Positions 5,934-9,876 of a stretch of 9,876 nucleotides of DNA are shown piece after piece. The position numbers were made by a program, and so were the translations under genes. The notes below the pieces were generated by a model. That model saw only the letters and a list, made by a program, of their open reading frames with translations. It ran no database searches and was not told the origin of the DNA. The stretch is from Clostridiales bacterium (GTDB lineage: Bacteria > Bacillota > Clostridia > Oscillospirales > Oscillospiraceae), in contig DPCD01000139.1 of NCBI GenBank assembly GCA_003516765.1, forward strand, positions 1-9,876, in the 5' to 3' direction. Numbering within the stretch: position 1 is the stretch's first letter; each line of letters starts with the position of its first letter.

Positions 5934-6347
5934 TCAGTGCAGCTTTTTGGATTTGATCATCATTCTCCAGTCGAGGTCGCCGCGCTGCAGACCGAGAATC
6001 AGCATTTCTGCCGAGGCAAGGTTCGTCGCGCACGGGACGTTATGCATGTCGCACAGCCGCAGCGTGCGCATGATGCGCTGGTCCTCCCAGGGGTCCGTGT
6101 CGTTGGGGTCGGAGAACATGATCACAAGGTCAATCTCGTTATACGCAATGCGCGCGTCGACCTGCTGATGCCCGCCCTGATTCTTGGACAGGAACAGCGC
6201 GACCGGCAGATTCGTCGCCTCTGCCACCAGCCGCCCGGTCGCCGCCGTGGCAGACAGGCTGTGCTTGGAGAGGATGGATTTATATGCCGTGCAGAACTGC
6301 ACCATGAGTTCCTTCTTCTTGTCATGCGCCATGAGTGTGATATTCAT
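5934..6347 (-). CDS. Methylglyoxal synthase-like protein with degenerate active site
   Basis: A 137-residue MGS-fold protein. Methylglyoxal synthase converts dihydroxyacetone phosphate to methylglyoxal and phosphate. The fold signature is clear: AHDKKK at 7-12, ATAATGRL at 33-40, GGHQQ at 58-62, ARIAYNEIDLVIMFSDP at 65-81 and the clostridial-style tail LQRGDLDW. An ungapped comparison with E. coli MgsA recalled from memory (offset 11) keeps His8, Asp9, Lys12, Thr34, Thr37, Ser54 and Asp80. The catalytic base Asp71 is replaced by His60, His98 by Trp87 and Asp101 by Gln90; Gly66 is Lys55 and Thr47 is Ala36. Catalysis as known is therefore doubtful, and a ligand-binding or regulatory role is possible. 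The ATG at 6347 has AAGGAG nine bases upstream; an upstream TTG at 6356 abuts that site and is rejected. The gene follows minD after 18 bases. Confidence 0.88.
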   Translation of the reverse strand: MNITLMAHDKKKELMVQFCTAYKSILSKHSLSATAATGRLVAEATNLPVALFLSKNQGGHQQVDARIAYNEIDLVIMFSDPNDTDPWEDQRIMRTLRLCDMHNVPCATNLASAEMLILGLQRGDLDWRMMIKSKKLH

Positions 6348-6365
6348 AACTCTCAACTCCTTTGT

Positions 6366-7124
6366 TCACATGCCGGCAAGCGTCCGCCGGATTTTCATCA
6401 GCTTCACGCGCTTTCCCTGCAGCCTTTTTGCAATGTGCAGGCACGCAAGGCTCGCGCCCTGAAAGGTATACTGGCAAAGCGGTTTTCCCTCGACCGCCGC
6501 AAGCGTCACATTCGCGTCGTCCGGAACAATGCCCAGCAGCGGCAGCCCCACGCCGTCCATGATATCGTCGACGGTGGCGTTCATTCTGCGAAACAGCTGC
6601 GGGCTGACCCGGTTGACCACCAGCTTCGCCGGAACCTCGCGCTTCGTGAGCGCCAGCTCGGCAGCTCTTGCCGCGTCGCGCTGGGAAGCCGGGTCTGCCA
6701 GGCACACAACCATCAGCTCGTCTGCGTGCCGCACGGCAAGATCAAAGCCTGCCCCGATGCCAGCCGGCGCGTCCAGCAGCACCCAGTCATAGCGGCGGCG
6801 CGCCTCGTCAATCAGCGAGGCAAACTGCGCCTCGTCCAGATCCTCTGCGCAGACAGAGACCGGAGCCGTCAGCAGCTGCAGCCCGGAAAGCCCTGCCGCG
6901 CGCGGCGCCTGCTCGAGCGTGTAGTCGCCCCGCATCACTTCCAGAAACGAAACCGACGCCTCCGACGCCATGCCGAGCGAAATGTCGAGATTGCGAAGCC
7001 CGAGGTCCGCGTCGATGCACAGAACGCGCGCGCCCTCCAGACAAAGGCAGCCCGCGACGCCCGCACACACGGATGTTTTGCCGGTTCCGCCCTTGCCGGA
7101 TATGACCGCCAGAACCTGCCCCAT
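6366..7124 (-). CDS. minD: Septum site-determining ATPase MinD
   Basis: A 252-residue ParA/MinD-family ATPase. The deviant Walker A is at 10-18 (GKGGTGKTS), with signature Lys11 and catalytic Lys16. DADLGLRNLD at 38-47 includes Asp40, and LLDAPAGIGAGFD is the Walker B region. DLGLRNLD and DAPAGI point to MinD rather than ParA. The C-terminal tail (KRVKLMKIRRTLAGM) is basic and amphipathic, like the membrane-targeting helix that tethers ATP-bound MinD to the membrane. Its known role is to position the division site, usually through MinC and, in many bacteria, MinE or DivIVA/MinJ. No minC or minE is adjacent here: the downstream gene is mgsA-like and the upstream gene is the divergent spoIIP. 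The ATG at 7124 is chosen because GGAGG lies eight bases upstream and the Walker A follows at the usual distance. Transcription probably starts from the promoter at 7161-7189. Confidence 0.93.
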   Translation of the reverse strand: MGQVLAVISGKGGTGKTSVCAGVAGCLCLEGARVLCIDADLGLRNLDISLGMASEASVSFLEVMRGDYTLEQAPRAAGLSGLQLLTAPVSVCAEDLDEAQFASLIDEARRRYDWVLLDAPAGIGAGFDLAVRHADELMVVCLADPASQRDAARAAELALTKREVPAKLVVNRVSPQLFRRMNATVDDIMDGVGLPLLGIVPDDANVTLAAVEGKPLCQYTFQGASLACLHIAKRLQGKRVKLMKIRRTLAGM

Positions 7125-7160
7125 GCAGCGTACCTCCGCATCCATTCGATAGTTGGACCT

Positions 7161-7189
7161 ATTATATATGATTTGCACGGAAAATTCAA
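7161..7189 (-). promoter_or_regulatory. Sigma-A-type promoter of minD-mgsA-like operon
   Basis: On the minus strand TTGAAT (7189-7184) and a perfect TATAAT (7166-7161) are separated by 17 bases. The start of transcription should be near 7154, about 30 bases before the minD start codon. It lies in the divergent spacer between minD and spoIIP. Confidence 0.85.
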
Positions 7190-7280
7190 TGCCTCTTTGT
7201 CGAAGAAGTTGAAAAATCTCCGGATTCTTCCCGTTCTTTTCCTGTGTTTTTTGCATATACTGGGAAACGGGAGGGATTAT

Positions 7281-8351
7281 ATGAATCACCAGAGAATCCA
7301 CCGGTTCTGCCTCGCGCTGATGCTCGCGGCGATGCTCGTGCGCCTTGCCGGGCAGGTGCAGGCATATCTCGATTGGAAGCATTCGCTTGCGCCCACGCTC
7401 TGGCGCGTGGATATCGATGCCGCGCCCACGGAGCTGGTCTGCCGGACATCGCTGCCCGCGGGGCTTTCGCCGGTTTCGTCTGCCGCACCGGAAGCGGACG
7501 AGCCTTCCGGCGAGCTGCCGGCAGCTTCCGAAGAAGACGCCGCGCCGGAAGAACCATCGCAGAACGCGCCCGCAGAACCATCGGAACCGCTGACCTTTTC
7601 GCCGGAGGAGGCAGACGCGATTGTCATCACGGGCGGCTGTACATACACCTATGAGAAACAGGCGCTCCTGATGCAGCCGTCCACGCTCGATTTTTCGGGC
7701 GACGGACCGAAGATTCTGATTGTCCATACCCATGCCTCGGAGGCGTATACGCCGGAACCGGGCTTTACATATGAGCCGTCGGACACGCTTCGCACGCAGG
7801 ACGAGACGCGCTCGGTCATCCGCCTCGGCAGCGAGATTGCGCGGATTCTGGAGGACGCGGGCATCGAGACGCTCCACGACACGACGCACAATGACTATCC
7901 GAGCTACGACGGGTCCTATGCGCGGATGCAGACGATCATCGAGTCGTATCTGGCGCAGTATCCGTCGATTCAGATGGTGCTGGACGTACACCGCGACGCG
8001 GTCGAGGACCGGGCAGGCTTCCCAGCCGCGTTGACGGCAAAGATAGACGGCGAGGAGTACGCGCGGCTGATGCTCGTCGTCGGCACGGACGAGGGCGGGC
8101 TCACACATCCGCGCTGGCAGGAGAATCTGGCAAATGCGCTCAAGCTGCAGGCGCTGGTAAACCGGAGCGCGCCGGGGCTCTGCCGCGACATCGATCTGCG
8201 CACCGAGCGGTTTAACCAGCACGAAACGGACGGTTCGCTTCTTTGCGAGTTCGGCGCCTCGGGCAACACGCTTTCGCAGGCGCTGCGCACGGCGCGCGTC
8301 TTTGCGGACGTGCTTGTTTCCTTTATAAACGGTGTAGCCGCAGCCTCATAA
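7281..8351 (+). CDS. spoIIP: Stage II sporulation protein P (SpoIIP)
   Basis: A 356-residue membrane-anchored cell-wall hydrolase. In Bacillus, SpoIIP acts with SpoIID and SpoIIM in septal peptidoglycan removal and forespore engulfment, with amidase and endopeptidase activity. A single hydrophobic N-terminal segment (about residues 9-24) should anchor it. An acidic, Pro/Ala/Glu-rich linker covers about 60-110. The catalytic domain follows: HTHASEAYT at 149-157 (usually HTHGSEAY), DVHRDAV at 235-241 and the C-terminal LLCEFGASGNT at 320-330. Conserved His149, His151, Asp235, His237 and Glu323 fit the family's metal and catalytic sites. The ATG at 7281 is preceded by GGGAGGG at a suitable distance and starts exactly before the anchor; the frame is open far upstream but antisense to minD there. 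It diverges from minD. In Bacillus this gene is under sporulation sigma factor control; no convincing such promoter was seen here. Confidence 0.95.
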   Translation: MNHQRIHRFCLALMLAAMLVRLAGQVQAYLDWKHSLAPTLWRVDIDAAPTELVCRTSLPAGLSPVSSAAPEADEPSGELPAASEEDAAPEEPSQNAPAEPSEPLTFSPEEADAIVITGGCTYTYEKQALLMQPSTLDFSGDGPKILIVHTHASEAYTPEPGFTYEPSDTLRTQDETRSVIRLGSEIARILEDAGIETLHDTTHNDYPSYDGSYARMQTIIESYLAQYPSIQMVLDVHRDAVEDRAGFPAALTAKIDGEEYARLMLVVGTDEGGLTHPRWQENLANALKLQALVNRSAPGLCRDIDLRTERFNQHETDGSLLCEFGASGNTLSQALRTARVFADVLVSFINGVAAAS

Positions 8352-8372
8352 AAAATTTTTTTCAAAAACCCC

Positions 8373-8401
8373 TTTACAAATCTTTGTTTGTCGTGTATAC
8401 T
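8373..8401 (+). promoter_or_regulatory. Sigma-A-type promoter of the perR operon
   Basis: TTTACA (8373-8378) and TATACT (8396-8401) are separated by 17 bases. Each is one mismatch from consensus. The start of transcription should be near 8408, about 35 bases before perR. It lies only about 20 bases after the spoIIP stop, in a gap with no clear terminator. Confidence 0.85.
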
Positions 8402-8408
8402 CATAACC

Positions 8409-8425
8409 GTAATAAGAATTATTAC
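8409..8425 (+). promoter_or_regulatory. Per-box-like operator
   Basis: GTAATAA-GAA-TTATTAC is a perfect inverted repeat. The 15 bases at 8410-8424 match the Bacillus Per box consensus TTATAATNATTATAA at 11 of 14 defined positions. It begins at the predicted transcription start, where a bound repressor would block initiation. Autoregulation by the encoded Fur-family protein is the simplest reading. Confidence 0.75.
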
Positions 8426-8443
8426 TGTTTTGGAGGGATGCAG

Positions 8444-8851
8444 ATGGCAACAGTCAGAAAACACAGCCGCAAGCGCGACGCCATTCTTGCCTGTCTGCGC
8501 TCGACCACCTGCCACCCCACTGCCGAATGGGTCTACCAGCAACTCAAGCCCGCGATTCCCGATCTAAGCCTCGGCACGGTCTACCGGAACTTATCCATGT
8601 TCAAGGACGAGGGTCTGGTGATCTCGGTCGGCACGGTCGGCGGGCTCGAACGCTTTGACGGCAACACCAGCCCCCACACGCACTTCGTCTGCACCCGCTG
8701 CAGCGCAGTGCTCGATCTGATGGACATCAACCTGGAAGACGGGTTTTTGCAAAACGTCCACGACACCGCGGGCGGCAAAATCACAGACTACCGACTCAGC
8801 TTCTATGGTCTGTGCCCGGAATGTATGCAGGCAGCAAGCGCTGCTGAATAA
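8444..8851 (+). CDS. perR: Fur-family peroxide-responsive repressor, PerR type
   Basis: A 135-residue Fur-family regulator. The N-terminal winged helix has HPTAEWVY (24-31) and the recognition segment LSLGTVYRNL (41-50). Two CxxC pairs (Cys83/Cys86 and Cys124/Cys127) would hold the structural zinc. Aligned with B. subtilis PerR, the metal-sensing residues His37, Asp85, His91, His93 and Asp104 correspond to His24, Asp72, His78, His80 and Asp91, so all are conserved. An Asp rather than Glu at the last position favours PerR over Fur. PerR represses oxidative-stress genes until peroxide oxidises its Fe-ligating histidines. The ATG at 8444 is chosen because GGAGGG lies six bases upstream; an in-frame ATG at 8438 overlaps that site. 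The operator at 8409-8425 suggests autoregulation. Reverse rubrerythrin follows 53 bases later. Confidence 0.92.
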   Translation: MATVRKHSRKRDAILACLRSTTCHPTAEWVYQQLKPAIPDLSLGTVYRNLSMFKDEGLVISVGTVGGLERFDGNTSPHTHFVCTRCSAVLDLMDINLEDGFLQNVHDTAGGKITDYRLSFYGLCPECMQAASAAE

Positions 8852-8904
8852 ATAAAACAGAAACAATTACGATCAGAAAAAATAAAAAAATGGAGGATTT
8901 TATC

Positions 8905-9492
8905 ATGAAGAAGTTTGTTTGCAAGGTTTGCGGTTACATCTACGAAGGCGAAGCAGCTCCGGCAGAGTGCCCGGTATGTCATGCCAAGAGCAACATGTTC
9001 GAAGAGGTCAAGGGTGAGCTGAAGCTCGCTGCCGAGCATGAGTTCGGCGTCTACGGCACGACCGTCAAGAATAACCCCGACATTTCTGCGGAAGACAAGA
9101 AATACATCTTCGATCAGCTGATGGCGAACTTCAACGGCGAGTGCTCGGAGGTCGGCATGTACCTGTGCATGGCTCGTATTGCCCACCGCGAGGGCTACCC
9201 CGAGGTCGGTCTGTATTGGGAGAAGGCGGCATACGAAGAGGCAGAGCATGCAGCAAAGTTTGCCGAGATGCTCGGCTCCGATCTCGAGAGCAACATGCAC
9301 GCCGACACGAAGAAGAACCTTGCCTGGCGTGTCGACTGCGAGTTCGGCGCAACGCAGGGTAAGTTCGACCTGGCAAAGAAGGCGAAGCAGCTGAACCTCG
9401 ACGCCATCCACGACACCGTCCATGAGATGGCAAAGGACGAGGCAAGACACGGCCGCGCGCTCAAGGGTCTGCTCGACCGCTACTTCAAGTAA
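8905..9492 (+). CDS. Reverse rubrerythrin (rubredoxin domain first), NADH-peroxidase component
   Basis: A 195-residue non-heme iron peroxidase. Unlike classical rubrerythrin, the rubredoxin-like FeS4 domain comes first (Cys6, Cys9, Cys22, Cys25 in CKVCGYIYEG and CPVC). It is followed by a four-helix ferritin-like diiron domain with the Glu-x-x-His elements EEAEHAAKF and DEARHG. By family knowledge these cytoplasmic proteins reduce hydrogen peroxide (and oxygen, through partner enzymes) to water with electrons from NADH:rubredoxin oxidoreductase, and are strongly PerR-regulated in clostridia. The ATG at 8905 has GGAGG eight bases upstream; an in-frame ATG at 8890 overlaps the ribosome binding site and is rejected. 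It sits between perR and the BFD-like gene, with one base to the latter, indicating one transcript. Many annotations call this family NADH peroxidase. Confidence 0.94.
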   Translation: MKKFVCKVCGYIYEGEAAPAECPVCHAKSNMFEEVKGELKLAAEHEFGVYGTTVKNNPDISAEDKKYIFDQLMANFNGECSEVGMYLCMARIAHREGYPEVGLYWEKAAYEEAEHAAKFAEMLGSDLESNMHADTKKNLAWRVDCEFGATQGKFDLAKKAKQLNLDAIHDTVHEMAKDEARHGRALKGLLDRYFK

Positions 9493-9493
9493 G

Positions 9494-9697
9494 ATGGACT
9501 ACACGGAAAACACCGTGATCTGCAACTGCAAGCATGTGACCTTGGCGGACATTGACGACGCTCTACAGAGGAACGCGCACTTCTCCGACGTGGAGAAGGA
9601 GTTCGCTGAGGTGCAGAGGCTGACCAGCTGCTCGACCGGCTGCGGCGGCTGCCACGATAAGATCATGGCAGTCCTCTCCGAGCGGCTCAGCGGCTGA
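9494..9697 (+). CDS. BFD-like [2Fe-2S] mini-protein
   Basis: A 67-residue protein with an N-terminal ICNCKHVT (Cys10, Cys12), a short helical middle and SCSTGCGGCH (Cys46, Cys50, Cys53). The CxC...CxxC arrangement and the predicted helix-turn-helix resemble the bacterioferritin-associated ferredoxin (BFD) [2Fe-2S] domain. Cys10, Cys12, Cys50 and Cys53 are the likely cluster ligands, and Cys46 is an additional cysteine. The start lies one base after the rubrerythrin stop, and only a weak AAGTAAG precedes it, so translation may be coupled to the upstream gene. Its position between reverse rubrerythrin and rubredoxin suggests a small electron carrier for peroxide or oxygen reduction, but no partner is shown. 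A role in iron release from ferritin, as in Pseudomonas BFD, or in cluster sensing is possible. The family call is firm; the role is inference. Confidence 0.85.
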   Translation: MDYTENTVICNCKHVTLADIDDALQRNAHFSDVEKEFAEVQRLTSCSTGCGGCHDKIMAVLSERLSG

Positions 9698-9717
9698 GAA
9701 TAAAGGAGAATTTGAGC

Positions 9718-9876
9718 ATGAAATATGTCTGTGACATCTGCGGCTATGTCTATGACCCCGAGCTCGGCGATCCCGACAACGGTGTAGCCCCCGGCACGCC
9801 TTGGGAAGAAGTCCCCGAAGACTGGGTCTGCCCGCTCTGCGGCGTTGGCAAGGACCAGTTCAGCCCGGAAGAATAA
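9718..9876 (+). CDS. Rubredoxin
   Basis: A complete 52-residue rubredoxin ending exactly at the last base of the window. Two Cys motifs, CDICGY at residues 5-10 and CPLCG at 38-42, bind one iron in an FeS4 site. The intervening YDPELGDPDNGVAPGT and WEEVPEDWVCP segments are typical of the family. It is a cytoplasmic one-electron carrier, known in clostridia to pass electrons from NADH:rubredoxin oxidoreductase to reverse rubrerythrin and flavodiiron proteins. AAAGGAGAA lies about eight bases before the ATG. It follows the BFD-like gene after 20 bases and is the last visible gene of the perR operon. The operon may continue beyond the window, for example with a rubredoxin reductase. Confidence 0.97.
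   Translation: MKYVCDICGYVYDPELGDPDNGVAPGTPWEEVPEDWVCPLCGVGKDQFSPEE

Noticed and set aside
6348..6356. TTG at 6356 as the start of the MgsA-like gene
   Set aside because: It sits directly against the AAGGAG ribosome binding site. The ATG at 6347 has proper spacing and matches the usual family N-terminus.
7234..7261. Possible sporulation sigma-E promoter of spoIIP (CATATACT at 7254-7261)
   Set aside because: The -10-like element matches only partly and the expected -35 element is poor, so I do not list it as a feature.
5937..7280. Plus-strand frame open upstream of spoIIP through the minD region
   Set aside because: spoIIP starts at 7281 with a good ribosome binding site and its membrane anchor. 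The upstream part is antisense to minD and the mgsA-like gene.
7125..8222. Minus-strand open frame extending upstream of minD across spoIIP
   Set aside because: The extension lies opposite spoIIP. minD has its own ATG at 7124 with GGAGG and a promoter at 7161-7189, so the longer frame is not the gene.
8341..8372. A/T-rich stretch after spoIIP as a terminator
   Set aside because: There are A and T runs but no GC-rich stem before the T run, so an intrinsic terminator is not supported.

Overview
The window looks like a chromosomal segment of an endospore-forming, anaerobic, fairly GC-rich member of the Clostridia. Oscillospirales is my best guess, based on gene content and sequence style, not on any search. 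The support is a spoIIP sporulation gene, a T-box riboswitch, a PerR/reverse-rubrerythrin/rubredoxin peroxide-defence operon and a clostridial-type mgsA-like gene next to minD. Eleven protein genes are supported, ten of them complete. No tRNA, rRNA, CRISPR array, transposase or phage gene is visible.

Left part (1-2292, minus strand). A DUF3798-type substrate-binding lipoprotein (606-1919) with a clear sigma-A-type promoter lies upstream of the N-terminal part of a sugar-type ABC ATPase (1-290, running off the window). Together they look like the start of an ABC uptake system of unknown substrate. The 315-base gap between them is packed with strong palindromes, including two identical 28-base copies.

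Middle part (2253-5906, minus strand). A hisS-aspS operon ends in a strong intrinsic terminator and is preceded by a complete T-box riboswitch. The specifier-loop register (GAC followed by A) and the UGGC acceptor-reading bulge both fit tRNA-Asp better than tRNA-His, although hisS is the first gene.

Next (5934-7189, minus strand). minD and an MgsA-like gene form a two-gene unit with its own promoter and no adjacent minC or minE. The MgsA-like protein keeps the fold but has lost several positions that are catalytic in E. coli methylglyoxal synthase. Its stop codon lies only about 28 bases before the T-box stem I, with no obvious terminator or promoter between.

Right part (7281-9876, plus strand). 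spoIIP is divergent from minD. It is followed by perR, which has a sigma-A-type promoter and a Per-box-like operator at the expected transcription start, then reverse rubrerythrin, a BFD-like [2Fe-2S] mini-protein and rubredoxin. This reads as a peroxide-sensing regulator followed by its terminal oxidoreductase and two small electron carriers. The most unusual points are the apparent Asp specificity of the hisS-aspS T-box, the degenerate MgsA active site, the palindrome-dense gap inside the ABC operon, and the BFD-like protein embedded in the peroxide-defence operon.
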